This document shows positions 9,384 through 17,995 of a stretch of 64,000 nt of DNA, one piece after another (positions within the stretch are counted from its first letter, which is position 1; every line of letters starts with the position of its first letter). The position numbers and the translations under genes are program-made. Under the pieces are notes generated by a model. That model ran no database searches. It was not told the origin of the DNA and worked only from the letters and a program-made list of their open reading frames with translations. The DNA is taken from positions 1 to 64,000 of the forward strand of contig CAWBNB010000033.1 in NCBI GenBank assembly GCA_963789885.1, written 5' to 3'. This DNA is from DATEDA01 sp963789885 (GTDB lineage: Bacteria; Pseudomonadota; Gammaproteobacteria; Burkholderiales; SG8-39).

Positions 9384-11015
9384 ATGACCGATTACGCCGC
9401 GACCGCGGCCGGCTTCCGCTGGACGGTCCCCGAGCGGTCCAATTTCGCGCGCGACGTCGTCGACCATTGGGCCGCGGATCCGACGCGGCCCGCGCTCGTC
9501 TGGCGCGACGAGACGGGCCGTGAGCGGCGCTTCACGTTCGACGACATCGCCCGCGCCTCGTGCCGGTTCGCGAACCTCCTCGCCGCGCACGGCGTGGGCA
9601 AGGGCGACCGGGTCGTGGTGATGCTGCCGCGCCTGCCCGAGTGGCAGGTCGCGATGGTCGGATGCTTACGCGCCGGCGCGATCCCGATCCCGTGCATCGA
9701 CATGCTCACCGCAAAGGACATCGCGTACCGCGTCGGGCACTCCGGCGCGGTGGCCGCAGTGACCACCGCCGCGAACACGGCGAAGTTCGCCGACGCCGCG
9801 CGGTTCAGACTGCGCGTTTCGGTCGGCGCCGCCGACGGCTGGCTCGAGCTCGGCCCGGCGCTCGCGGCGCAGCCCGAGACGTTCGCGGCCGTCGCGCTCG
9901 CCGCCGACGATCCGGCGATCATGTACTACACGTCGGGCTCGACCGGGAGCCCGAAGGGGGTGACGCACGCCGCGCACGCGATCTGGGCGTGGCGCGTGTC
10001 GGCGTGGTACTGGCTCGATCTCGGGCCCGGCGACTTCATGTGGTGCACGGCGGACACCGGCTGGAGCAAGGCCGGCACCAGCATCCTGTTCGGCCCGTGG
10101 AGCTGCGGTGCGCAGGTCCTCTTCTACGACGGCCGGTTCGACCCGCGGCTGCGCCTGGAGCTGCTCGCGCGACACCGGGTCACGGTGTTCTGCGCCGCCG
10201 CCACCGAGCTGCGCCGTCTGATCGCCGAGGACTTCTCGGTTTTCGATCTCTCGGCGCTACGGTTGGCGGTGTCCGCGGGGGAGACCGTCAACCCGGAGGT
10301 GGTGCGGCGCTGGGTGGAAAAGACCGGCGTGCCGCTCCTCGACGGCTACGGGCAGACCGAGACGCTGATGACCGTGCTCAACTATCCATGCCTCCCGGTC
10401 AAGCCCGGCTCGATGGGGAAGCCGTTGCCCGGCACGGAGGTTGCGCTCATCGGGCCGGACGGGACGCTCGCGCGCGGGAGCGCGACGGGCGAGCTGGCGA
10501 TCCGGCTGCCGAACCCGCAGGTGATGCTCGGGTACTGGCAGGAGCCGGAGAAGACCGCGGCGGCGAAGACCGTCGTCGACGGCGTCGAGTACTGGCTGAG
10601 CGGGGACGTCGTGCGCCGGGACGAGGAGGGCTATCTCTTCTACGAGGGCCGCGCCGACGACGTGATCAGCTCCGCCGGCTACCGCATCGGGCCGATGGAG
10701 GTCGAGAACGCGCTGATCGAGCATCCGGCGGTGCAGGAGTCCGCGGCGGTCGCGAGCCCCGATCCCGAGCGCGGCGAGGTGGTGAAGGCGTTCGTCGTGC
10801 TGCGTCCCGGGCACGTTCCGTCCGACGCCCTCGCGCGCGAGCTGCAGGAGCACGCCAAGCGGGTCACTGCCCCGTACAAGTACCCGCGCCGCATCGAGTT
10901 CGTCGCCGAGCTGCCGAAGACCGCAAGCGGCAAGCTGCGCCGCCGCGAGCTCCGGGACCGCGAGTTCGCCCGCGCGAGCGCACCGGCGATGGGCGACAAT
11001 CCGCCGCCAACGTGA
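9384..11015 (+). CDS. Acyl-CoA synthetase (AMP-forming, acetyl/benzoate/medium-chain type)
   Basis: About 543 aa from ATG 9384; an ATG at 9369 would add five residues and neither has a clear ribosome site. ANL-superfamily motifs are in order: YYTSGSTGSPKG (P-loop), DGYGQTETL, the hinge region SGDVVRRDEEGYLFYEGRADD, and the catalytic lysine near the end in KTASGKLRRREL. The 'SSAGYRIGPMEVENALIEHP' segment is closest to the benzoate-CoA / medium-chain ligase branch. It would activate a carboxylate with ATP and CoA. It follows the nicotinamidase-like gene by about 65 bp; whether the two share a pathway is not shown by sequence. Confidence 0.88.
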   Translation: MTDYAATAAGFRWTVPERSNFARDVVDHWAADPTRPALVWRDETGRERRFTFDDIARASCRFANLLAAHGVGKGDRVVVMLPRLPEWQVAMVGCLRAGAIPIPCIDMLTAKDIAYRVGHSGAVAAVTTAANTAKFADAARFRLRVSVGAADGWLELGPALAAQPETFAAVALAADDPAIMYYTSGSTGSPKGVTHAAHAIWAWRVSAWYWLDLGPGDFMWCTADTGWSKAGTSILFGPWSCGAQVLFYDGRFDPRLRLELLARHRVTVFCAAATELRRLIAEDFSVFDLSALRLAVSAGETVNPEVVRRWVEKTGVPLLDGYGQTETLMTVLNYPCLPVKPGSMGKPLPGTEVALIGPDGTLARGSATGELAIRLPNPQVMLGYWQEPEKTAAAKTVVDGVEYWLSGDVVRRDEEGYLFYEGRADDVISSAGYRIGPMEVENALIEHPAVQESAAVASPDPERGEVVKAFVVLRPGHVPSDALARELQEHAKRVTAPYKYPRRIEFVAELPKTASGKLRRRELRDREFARASAPAMGDNPPPT

Positions 11016-11023
11016 GGGAGCCA

Positions 11024-11845
11024 ATGCGCCACGCCGTCCTCGTCCTGCTGCTCGCCGGAATCGGCGCCTCCGCCCGTGCCGCCGATCTGCCGATCTTCGA
11101 CGCGCATCTCCACTACAGCCACGACGCATGGGAGCAGCTGTCGGCGAAGGAAGCGATCGCGCTCCTGCGGAAGGCCGGCGTACGGCGGGGAATGGTGTCG
11201 AGCTCGAACGACGACGGCACCCAGCGGCTCTACGCCGAAGCGCCGAATCTCATCCTGCCGGAGCTGCGGCCGTACCGGAAGCGCGGCGAGATCGGAACCT
11301 GGGCGCGCGACGAGACCATCGTGGCGTACGTGGAGGAACGGCTGAAGAAGTACCGCTACTTCGCGATCGGCGAGTTCCACCTCTTCGGCGCGGACGCCGA
11401 CCTGCCGGTGCCGCGGCGGATGGTGCAGCTGGCGAAGCAGTACAAGATCCTGCTGCACGCGCACTCGGACGCCGACGCGATCGAGCGGCTCTTCCGGCAG
11501 GATCCGGAGGCGCGCATCCTGTGGGCGCACGCGGGCTTCGAGCGCCCGGACCGCGTGCGCGAGCTGCTCCGCAAGCAGAAGAACCTGTGGGCCGACCTCG
11601 CGTTCCGCACCGACCACGGCGCGGGCGGGAAGCCGCCGCCGGAGTGGCGCGAAGCGTTCCTCGAGTTCCCCGACCGGTTCATGGTGGGCACCGATACGTA
11701 CGTTCCGGAGCGCTGGCACTACGTGCCCGAGCATGCGGCGTGGTCGCGCGCGTGGCTCTCGACCCTGCCGCCGGACGTCGCCGAGCGGATCGCCTACAAG
11801 AACGGCGAGGCGATGGTCGAGGCGATCGTCGCGCGCCAGCAGTAG
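11024..11845 (+). CDS. Exported TIM-barrel amidohydrolase family protein
   Basis: 273 aa with a signal peptide (MRHAVLVLLLAG...ARA|ADL). The mature protein opens with 'IFDAHLHYSHDAWE' (HxH metal-site motif) and later has 'FAIGEFHLFG', 'ILLHAHSDAD', 'ILWAHAGFERP' and 'FMVGTDTYVPERW', the metal- and catalytic-residue pattern of the amidohydrolase-2 family. ATG 11024 follows GAGGGAG and sits eight bases after the CoA-ligase stop. Two bases separate it from the next gene, so it forms a tight operon with the FixH-like and MauG-like genes. Periplasmic location is predicted; substrate unknown. Confidence 0.8.
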   Translation: MRHAVLVLLLAGIGASARAADLPIFDAHLHYSHDAWEQLSAKEAIALLRKAGVRRGMVSSSNDDGTQRLYAEAPNLILPELRPYRKRGEIGTWARDETIVAYVEERLKKYRYFAIGEFHLFGADADLPVPRRMVQLAKQYKILLHAHSDADAIERLFRQDPEARILWAHAGFERPDRVRELLRKQKNLWADLAFRTDHGAGGKPPPEWREAFLEFPDRFMVGTDTYVPERWHYVPEHAAWSRAWLSTLPPDVAERIAYKNGEAMVEAIVARQQ

Positions 11846-11847
11846 CG

Positions 11848-12243
11848 ATGCGCGCGGCGCGCTGGCTCGTCGCGCTTGCCGCGGCAACGCCCGCGCTGGC
11901 CGCCGCGCAGTGCGAGGCGCCCGGCGCCAGAGTCGAGTCCGATCGCATGATGGTCGTCTACCGTACGGTGCCGGCGAAAGTCGCCGTCGGGCAGCACTTC
12001 ACGGTGGAAGCGCGGGTATGCGCGAAAGGCGCCGGCCCCGCGCCCACCGCGCTCCGCGTCGACGCCGACATGCCGGCGCACCGGCACGGCATGAACTACC
12101 GCGCCAAGGTCTCGCCGAAGGGCGATGGCCGGTACGTCGCCGAGGGGCTGCTCTTCCACATGCCCGGCCACTGGCGGATCCTGTTCGACGTCGACGGCGG
12201 CGGACGGACCGAGCGCCTCGCCGCGGACCTCACTTTGGAATGA
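11848..12243 (+). CDS. Exported FixH/YtkA-like domain protein
   Basis: 131 aa with a signal peptide ending near LAAAQ. The rest is one beta-sandwich-like domain: 'MMVVYRTVPAKVAVGQHFTVEARVC', then 'DADMPAHRHGMNYRAKVSPKGDGRYVAEGLLFHMPGHWRILFDV'. The 'MPAHRHGMNY' and 'FHMPGHWRI' His/Met segments are typical of YtkA/FixH-type proteins, some of which handle copper. Its stop overlaps the start of the downstream dihaem peroxidase (ATGA), so the two are translationally coupled. A metal-handling or accessory role for that enzyme is inference. Confidence 0.72.
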   Translation: MRAARWLVALAAATPALAAAQCEAPGARVESDRMMVVYRTVPAKVAVGQHFTVEARVCAKGAGPAPTALRVDADMPAHRHGMNYRAKVSPKGDGRYVAEGLLFHMPGHWRILFDVDGGGRTERLAADLTLE

Positions 12244-13424
12244 GGATCGCGCTGTTCCTTGCGGGCGCCCTCGTCGCAACGGGCGCACTCGCGAGCGAGC
12301 TAGTCGTATTCGAGCCGCAGGAAGTCCGGCGCATCGTCAGCCACGGCCCCTGGCCGCAGCCGGTGCTGCGCGATCCGTCGAACCGCGCGTCGGGCAATAC
12401 CGCGGCGGTCGCGCTCGGGCAGCGGCTCTTCTTCGATGCTCGCCTGTCCGCGAACGGTACGGTGGCGTGCTCGACCTGCCACGTCCCGTCGCGCGCGTGG
12501 ACCGACGGGCGCGCGCGGGCGGTCGGCCTTGTCGAGCTCGATCGCAACACGCCGAGCCTCGTCAACGCCGGCCTCGGGCGCTGGTTCGGTTGGGACGGCG
12601 GCGCGGATTCGATCTGGTCGCAGGGGTTGCGCGCGATGCTCGACCCGCGCGAGATGGGTGCGAGCCCAGCGCACGTCGCCGGCGTCATCCGCGCCGACCC
12701 GGCGCTCGGGTGCATGCACGACGCGGTATTTGGCGCCGGCGCCGCGGAGCGCGACGACACACAGGTCATGGTCGACGCGTCGAAGTCGATCGCGGCATTC
12801 GTCGCCACGCTCACCTCGGGCCGAACGTCCTTCGACGATTTCCGCGACGCGCTCGCCCGCGGCGACCGCGCGGCGGCCGCGCGCTACCCGGTCGCGGCGC
12901 AGCGGGGCGCGAAGATCTTCGCCGGCAAAGGCAACTGCAGCGTGTGCCACTTCGGCCCGAGCTTCACGAACGGCGAGTTCCACGAGGTGGGCGTGCCGTA
13001 CGCGCTTGGCGCAGGCCGCGTGGATCCCGGGCGGCACGGCGGGATCAAGCGGGTGCAGGCCGACCCGTTCAACCTGGCGGGCAAATTCAATGACGACGCG
13101 TCGGGAGCGTCGGCGACGAAGACGCGACACGTGGAGATGCAACACGCGAACTTCGGGCAGTTCAAGGTGCCGAGCCTGCGGAACGTTGCCCTGACCGCGC
13201 CCTACATGCACGACGGGAGGCTCGCCACCCTGCGCGACGTGGTGCGCCACTATTCCGAGCTCGACATGGAGCGGATCCATGTCCACGGCGAGCAGCTGCT
13301 GCGGCCGCTGCAGCTGACGCCGGGCGAGAGCGAGGACCTGGTCGCGTTTCTCGAGTCGCTCAGCGATACCGGTGCCGGCACGGGGCCGGCGGCGGCATCG
13401 CTACCGCCGGAGTGTCGCCGCTGA
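12240..13424 (+). CDS. Dihaem cytochrome c peroxidase / MauG-family protein
   Basis: 394 aa, signal peptide at the N-terminus (MRIALFLAGALVATGALAS). Two c-type haem sites are present: CSTCH near residues 79-83, within 'GTVACSTCHVPSRAWTDG', and CSVCH near residues 236-240, within 'GKGNCSVCHFGPSFTNGEFHEVG'. The order and spacing match bacterial cytochrome c peroxidase / MauG. The C-terminal 'KVPSLRNVALTAPYMHDGRLATLRDVVRHYSE' is the strongest family signature. It should be periplasmic and carry out peroxide-driven oxidation, of H2O2 itself or of a protein substrate. It is last in a three-gene operon with an amidohydrolase and a FixH/YtkA-like protein. Confidence 0.88.
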   Translation: MRIALFLAGALVATGALASELVVFEPQEVRRIVSHGPWPQPVLRDPSNRASGNTAAVALGQRLFFDARLSANGTVACSTCHVPSRAWTDGRARAVGLVELDRNTPSLVNAGLGRWFGWDGGADSIWSQGLRAMLDPREMGASPAHVAGVIRADPALGCMHDAVFGAGAAERDDTQVMVDASKSIAAFVATLTSGRTSFDDFRDALARGDRAAAARYPVAAQRGAKIFAGKGNCSVCHFGPSFTNGEFHEVGVPYALGAGRVDPGRHGGIKRVQADPFNLAGKFNDDASGASATKTRHVEMQHANFGQFKVPSLRNVALTAPYMHDGRLATLRDVVRHYSELDMERIHVHGEQLLRPLQLTPGESEDLVAFLESLSDTGAGTGPAAASLPPECRR

Positions 13425-13439
13425 CGACGCGAGCGGCGG

Positions 13440-13916
13440 TCAGGGTCCCTTCCACTCCACCCAGCCGCCCGGATCGCCCTCCGGGATCCGGATCTGCCGC
13501 GGTACCGGCGCGGTGGCGACGCCGGGCTCGACGAGCGGCGGCGCTCGGGTCGGCGCGGCCGCCGGCGGCTCGCCTTCCGAGCGGAAGCGCGAGAGCTGGT
13601 TCTGGCGCTCCTGCTCGAAGCGCAGCAGCTCGGCGCGCCGCAACGCGTCGCTCCCGGCCGTGGGCTGCCCCTGCTGGATCTGCTGGCGGTAGTTGAGCTC
13701 GTCCTGCTGCAGCCGCTGCCCGCGCTGGAGCGCATCGAAGTCGAGCCGTTGCTGCGGCGTCATCGGGCCGGCGCGGAAGCTCTGAATCGACTGCTGGAGC
13801 TGGAGCGAAAAATCGTCGGACTGCTGCTGGCGCTGCAGAAGCGCACGCGCGGCCGGATCCTGGGCGTGCGCGAGACCCGCGGCGGCGGCGAGCAGGACGG
13901 CGAGGACAATTCTCAT
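13440..13916 (-). CDS. Exported Gln-rich hypothetical protein
   Basis: 158 aa. A clear Sec signal (MRIVLAVLLAAAAGLAHA|QD) is followed by a Gln/Arg-rich helical segment (residues about 25-105, repeated 'LQRQQQ', 'QLQQS', 'YRQQIQQGQ') likely to form a coiled coil. The tail is Pro/Ala-rich and ends 'GDPGGWVEWKGP'. I do not recognise a family. It is convergent with the dihaem peroxidase gene, whose stop lies 15 bp away. Confidence 0.6.
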   Translation of the reverse strand: MRIVLAVLLAAAAGLAHAQDPAARALLQRQQQSDDFSLQLQQSIQSFRAGPMTPQQRLDFDALQRGQRLQQDELNYRQQIQQGQPTAGSDALRRAELLRFEQERQNQLSRFRSEGEPPAAAPTRAPPLVEPGVATAPVPRQIRIPEGDPGGWVEWKGP

Positions 13917-14030
13917 GGCGATCGCAAGTGTAAGACCGTCGGTGCCGGGACGGGGTTCCGCCTGCCGCGGCGACGGGCGGGGGGTACTACTGCGCTATCA
14001 TCGCGCGCCGACGCCAGCCCCGGAGGAGCC

Positions 14031-14400
14031 GTGAAGAAGACCGATCGCCAATTCTCGCCCGCGTTGCGCCGCATGGCCGGCGTCGCGCTCGCGGCCGGCG
14101 TCGCCGCCAGCCTCGCGGCCTGCATCGCCTACGAGCCCCAGGTGCAGCCGATGGCGATGCCCTGGGGCCAGCGCGTGAACATGGGCTGCGCGGGCGACAA
14201 GGCGATGGCGATCGACTTCGTCCCGGCACCGCGGGCTGCCCGCGTCACCTTCGACGCCACCACGGTCACGCTCCAGCAGGTCGACGGCGCGAGCGACGCC
14301 AAGTTCACCGACGGCCGCTACACGCTCTACATCAACGACAACCGGGCGGCGCTCGAGGAGACCGGTCGTCGTCCTGCGCGGCCCCTGCACGCCCCGGTAG
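14031..14400 (+). pseudogene. MliC-like lysozyme-inhibitor lipoprotein, 3' end shifted by one base
   Basis: GTG 14031 follows a strong GGAGGAG site and opens a lipoprotein signal with lipobox SLAAC. The mature part resembles MliC, a c-type lysozyme inhibitor: 'NMGCAGDKAMAIDF', 'VTLQQVDGASDAKFTDGRYTLYI' and 'AALEETG'. In the opening frame it then runs straight into the MFS permease downstream. A one-base shift near 14361-14368 instead gives VVLRGPCTPR and a TAG stop at 14398-14400, supplying the C-terminal Cys that MliC domains need to pair with the first Cys. I therefore read it as a separate ~122-aa protein with a frameshift, which may be real or a sequence error. Confidence 0.65.
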
Positions 14401-14408
14401 CCGCACCG

Positions 14409-15614
14409 GTGTTCTACGGCTGGATCGTCGTCGCGGCGACCCATGCGGTCCTCTTCGTCATCTTCGGCGTCGCGTACTCGTTCGCGGCGTTCTTCGGCGC
14501 GCTCGAGCAGGAGTTCGCGGCCAGCCGCGGCGACGTCTCGCTCGTGTTCGCGATCTGCGGCTTCCTCTACTTCATGGTCGGCGCGTTCGCCGGCCAGCTC
14601 GCCGACCGCTTCGGCCCGCGCCGGGTCGTGCTGGCGGGAATCGCCTTCCTCGCGCTCGGCCTCGCCTGCGCGAGCCGTGCGAACTCGCTCGCCGCCCTCT
14701 ACGTCACCTACAGCATCGGCATCGGGCTCGGGGTCGGCTGCGCTTACGTGCCGAGCGTGGGCGCGGTACAGCCGTGGTTCATCGCCCGGCGCGGCCTTGC
14801 CTCCGGGCTCGCGGTGGCCGGTATCGGGGTCGGCAACTTCATCGTCCCGCTCGTCGCGGCGGAGCTCGCCGGGGCGTTCGGCTGGCGGCGCGCGTTCGAG
14901 ATCCTCGCGGCCGGTGCGCTCGTCCTCGGCGGCATCGCGGCGCTGGCGATCGAGAACCGGCCGCAGGCGCGCGGGTTGTATCCGGACGGTGCCCGGGCGG
15001 GCGATGGCGCCCGCCCGCCCGCGCAGGTGGCGGCCGGCGTCCGGTTGCGCGAGGCGATGCGCACGCGCGCGTTCTGGCTGCAGTGGGGCGCGATCTTCGC
15101 CTGCGGGATCGGCCTCTTCATGCCGTTCGTTCACCTCGTGCCGTACGCGCGCGACGCCGGCCACCCGGAGGCGACCGCGGTCTTGCTGGTGAGCCTGATC
15201 GGCGTCGGCAGCATGGTCGGGCGGTTCGCGCTCGGCGGGCTCGCCGACCGCATCGAGCGCGGGACGCTGCATGCGGCGGTCTACGCGGGCATGGCCGCGA
15301 TGCTCGCGTTCTGGCTCGTCTCCACCGGCGTGATCGCGCTCGGGGTGTTCGCGCTGCTGTTCGGCACGTTCTACGGCGCCTTCGTCGCGCTGCAGCCGCC
15401 GCTCGCGATGGATCTCTTCGGCGCGCGCAACGTGTCCGGCGTGATCGGCGTGCTCTATACCGCGGCGGGGCTCGGCTGCCTCCTCGGCCCCTGGCTCGCC
15501 GGCGTCGCCTACGACCTCACGCGGAGCTACGCCGCGCCGATCGCGGCCAGCATCGTCCTGATGCTCCTCGCCGTCGCACTCGCTCTAATGCTCCGCCGGG
15601 CCCGTGTCACTTGA
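14409..15614 (+). CDS. MFS transporter, oxalate/formate antiporter (OFA)-like
   Basis: 401 aa if started at GTG 14409 ('FYGWIVVAATHAVLFVIFGVAYSFAAFF'), the normal first helix for this group. About 12 membrane segments are visible, with the MFS loop motif 'GQLADRFGPRRVV' between helices 2 and 3 and the equivalent 'GGLADRIERG' in the second half. In the sequence as given it is in frame with the upstream MliC-like lipoprotein, giving a 528-aa open frame from 14031. Substrate is probably a small carboxylate. The last eight bases overlap the convergent YdcF-like gene. Confidence 0.82.
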   Translation: MFYGWIVVAATHAVLFVIFGVAYSFAAFFGALEQEFAASRGDVSLVFAICGFLYFMVGAFAGQLADRFGPRRVVLAGIAFLALGLACASRANSLAALYVTYSIGIGLGVGCAYVPSVGAVQPWFIARRGLASGLAVAGIGVGNFIVPLVAAELAGAFGWRRAFEILAAGALVLGGIAALAIENRPQARGLYPDGARAGDGARPPAQVAAGVRLREAMRTRAFWLQWGAIFACGIGLFMPFVHLVPYARDAGHPEATAVLLVSLIGVGSMVGRFALGGLADRIERGTLHAAVYAGMAAMLAFWLVSTGVIALGVFALLFGTFYGAFVALQPPLAMDLFGARNVSGVIGVLYTAAGLGCLLGPWLAGVAYDLTRSYAAPIAASIVLMLLAVALALMLRRARVT

Positions 15615-16227
15615 AGCTCATTCCCAGCCGGTAGAAAACGAGCTTCACGAGCTCGAGCACGACGTTGCGCGCCGCCTCCGGATCGGTCCACCAGCGCTCG
15701 GGCAGCGGTTCCGCGCCGCTCGCGACCACCAGCACCCGCGTCGCCGGGAGGGCCTCGGCGAAGATGAGCCGCGCGCGGTAGACGTGGTAGCGCGACGTCA
15801 CGATGAGGAGCGTGCCCGCGCGCGTGCCGAGCGCGCGCGCCGCCTCGGCGGCCTCGGCCACGGTGCTCGGCAGGTCCTGTCCGAGCAGGCGGATCTGGCT
15901 GTCGGGCACGCCGCGATTGCGCAGCAGCACCCGCGCGGTCTCCTCGAACCACGGCCAGCGGATGCCATCCCCCGCGAGCGCGGCCCAGCGACGCTCGCGC
16001 CGCGGCACCGACAGGTAGATGACGCTCGCGAAGCCCTCCTGGTAGAGGTCCGCGGCGGTGATCGCGCGCGTCGGCTCGGCGCCGAGGACGAGGACCGCGT
16101 CGGCTTTGACCGGCATGTCGTCGGCGCCGAGCCAGGCCGCCGCGTGCCACGCGACGAACGCGACAATCGCCACGGTCGCCGCCACGAGCGCGACGACCGC
16201 GAGCACACAGCGTTTCAGGCAACCCAT
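15607..16227 (-). CDS. YdcF/SanA-family (DUF218) membrane-anchored protein
   Basis: 206 aa. One N-terminal membrane anchor (residues about 8-30) is followed by a DUF218 domain: 'ADAVLVLGAEPTR' near residue 43, 'GVPDSQIRLLGQDLPSTVAEAAEAA', and 'LLIVTSRYHVYRARLIF', the SRYH pattern typical of the family. DUF218 proteins act in envelope processes, but their biochemical role is poorly defined. A TAGAAT box on this strand at 16252-16257 sits 25 bases before the ATG. The 3' end overlaps the convergent MFS gene by eight bases. Confidence 0.82.
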   Translation of the reverse strand: MGCLKRCVLAVVALVAATVAIVAFVAWHAAAWLGADDMPVKADAVLVLGAEPTRAITAADLYQEGFASVIYLSVPRRERRWAALAGDGIRWPWFEETARVLLRNRGVPDSQIRLLGQDLPSTVAEAAEAARALGTRAGTLLIVTSRYHVYRARLIFAEALPATRVLVVASGAEPLPERWWTDPEAARNVVLELVKLVFYRLGMSFK

Positions 16228-16256
16228 AATCCCCTCCGCATGACATCGCCGATTCT

Positions 16257-17060
16257 ATGCGGGCGCTGAAGCGGCTACTTGGCCGCAAGGGCTCGTCGGT
16301 CGAGGTGAGCGAGTCGCGCGGCGTGCGGACGCTCCACCTCGGCGGCGAGGCGATCCAGAGCGCGATGCGGCTCTCCGCGCCCGACCGGCTGGAGCTCGCC
16401 TACACGCGGGCGATGATGGCGTTCCTGCTTTTCGCCCCGGAGCCGCGCGAGATCCTGATGGTCGGCCTCGGCGGCGGGTCGATCGCTCGGTTCATCCACG
16501 AGCGGCTGCCGCGCACGCGGATCACCGTCCTCGAGCTTAGCCCGAAGGTGGTCGCCGCCGCGCGCACGTTCTTCGGCCTGCCGGCGGACGACCGGCGGCT
16601 GAAGGTGGTCGTCGGCGACGGCGCCGAGCACGTCGCCCGGCAGCGGAGCGCCTGCGACGTGTTCCTGCTCGACGCCTTCGACGACCTGCGGTCGGTGCGG
16701 TCGCTGGCGACGGAGCCCTTCTACGCGGCCTGCCGCGACGCGCTCCGGCCGGGCGGCGTGTTCGTGGTCAACTTCATCGCCGACGAGCCGCGCTTCGGGA
16801 CCTACCTCGCCCGGATCGAGCGGGTGTTCGGCGGGCGGGTGCTCTGCCTGCCGTCCCAGGACCGGATGAACATGATCGTGCTCGGGTTCCGCGGCCGGGC
16901 GGACCGGATCAGGATCACGCCGCTGAAGCGTGCCGCCCGGGCACTCGAGCGCGACCTCGGGCTGCCGTTCGACCGTTTCGTCCGCGACCTCGCCGCGCAC
17001 AACCCGGGCGACGCGACGCACATCGAGTTCGGGCGCACCGAAGCCGATCGCCGAGGATGA
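16257..17060 (+). CDS. Spermidine synthase-like methyltransferase-fold protein
   Basis: 267 aa. It has a Rossmann-type SAM/dcSAM fold: 'ILMVGLGGGSIARF' (motif I, residues about 73-86), 'ITVLELSPKVVAAARTFFGL' and 'CDVFLLDAFDD', with 'RPGGVFVVNFIADEP' after it. This pattern matches bacterial spermidine synthase-like proteins, but true putrescine-binding residues cannot be confirmed. It starts at an ATG inside the promoter region shared with the divergent YdcF-like gene, with no good ribosome site. Confidence 0.78.
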   Translation: MRALKRLLGRKGSSVEVSESRGVRTLHLGGEAIQSAMRLSAPDRLELAYTRAMMAFLLFAPEPREILMVGLGGGSIARFIHERLPRTRITVLELSPKVVAAARTFFGLPADDRRLKVVVGDGAEHVARQRSACDVFLLDAFDDLRSVRSLATEPFYAACRDALRPGGVFVVNFIADEPRFGTYLARIERVFGGRVLCLPSQDRMNMIVLGFRGRADRIRITPLKRAARALERDLGLPFDRFVRDLAAHNPGDATHIEFGRTEADRRG

Positions 17061-17229
17061 AGCCCGGCGGCGATTTTCGCGCGTCGCGTGAAAGGCGTCA
17101 TGCCGGCGGCGTCGCGCGCGATGCTAGAGTCCGCTTCGTTCCTCCGCCCGCGCCCGCGGACGAGCCACGACCCGGGCGCGCGAGCCCCGGCGCCAATGAC
17201 CGGGCGGGGAACGACAAGGAGGTGTCGGA

Positions 17230-17970
17230 ATGACCGGTAGGGACGGTCTCGACCAGGCACGCGTCGATCTCACCGCGGCCCTGCGCTGGGCATCGCGCCT
17301 CGGGCTCTCCGAGGGCGTGTGCAACCACTTCAGCGTCGCCGCGCCGGGCCTCGAAGACCGGTTCCTGATCAACCCGCAGGGCTTCCACTGGTCGGAGATC
17401 ACGCCAGCCGACCTCCTGCTGGTCGACGGCAAGGGCAACGTCGTGGCCGGCCGCCACAGCGTCGAGCCCACCGCGTTCTTCATCCACGGCCGGCTGCACC
17501 GCTCGAAACGCAAGCCGGCGGTCGTGCTCCACACCCACATGCCGTTCGCGACCGCGCTGACCCTGCTCGAGGGCGGGCGGCTCGAGCCGGCGAGCCAGAA
17601 CGCGCTGAAGTTCTACGGCAAGGTCGCCTACGACGAGGAGTACAACGGCCTCGTCCTCGACACTGCCGAGGGCGATCGCATCGCCTCGCGGCTGAACGGC
17701 GCGGACGTGCTGTTCCTCGCCCATCACGGCGTGATCGTGTGCGGCGACACGATCGCGTGGGCGTTCGACGACCTCTACTACCTGGAGCGCGCGTGCATGG
17801 TGCAGGTGCTTGCCCAGGGCACGGGCAAGACGATCAAGCGTCTGCCGCACAGCATCGCTTCGGCCACCGCGAAGCAGATGACGAGCGAGCGCCAGCAGTC
17901 CGACCTGCACCTCGCCGCGCTGAAGCGGATCCTCGACCGCGAGGAGCCGGGCTGGTCCCGGCTCGGCTAG
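17230..17970 (+). CDS. Class II aldolase/adducin-family protein
   Basis: 246 aa. ATG 17230 follows an ideal AAGGAGG site. Family features are 'GLSEGVCNHFSVAAPG' near residue 25, 'FLINPQGFHWSEITPADLLLVD', the metal histidines in 'VVLHTHMPFATALT' and a third in 'FLAHHGVIVCGDTIAWAFDDLYYLE'. The family includes fuculose-phosphate and related aldolases and decarboxylating enzymes; this protein lacks a clear substrate marker. A TAGAGT -10-like box lies near 17124. It converges with the broken gluconokinase gene. Confidence 0.85.
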   Translation: MTGRDGLDQARVDLTAALRWASRLGLSEGVCNHFSVAAPGLEDRFLINPQGFHWSEITPADLLLVDGKGNVVAGRHSVEPTAFFIHGRLHRSKRKPAVVLHTHMPFATALTLLEGGRLEPASQNALKFYGKVAYDEEYNGLVLDTAEGDRIASRLNGADVLFLAHHGVIVCGDTIAWAFDDLYYLERACMVQVLAQGTGKTIKRLPHSIASATAKQMTSERQQSDLHLAALKRILDREEPGWSRLG

Positions 17971-17995
17971 GGAAAGCTGCGAAGGGGGCTCACGG

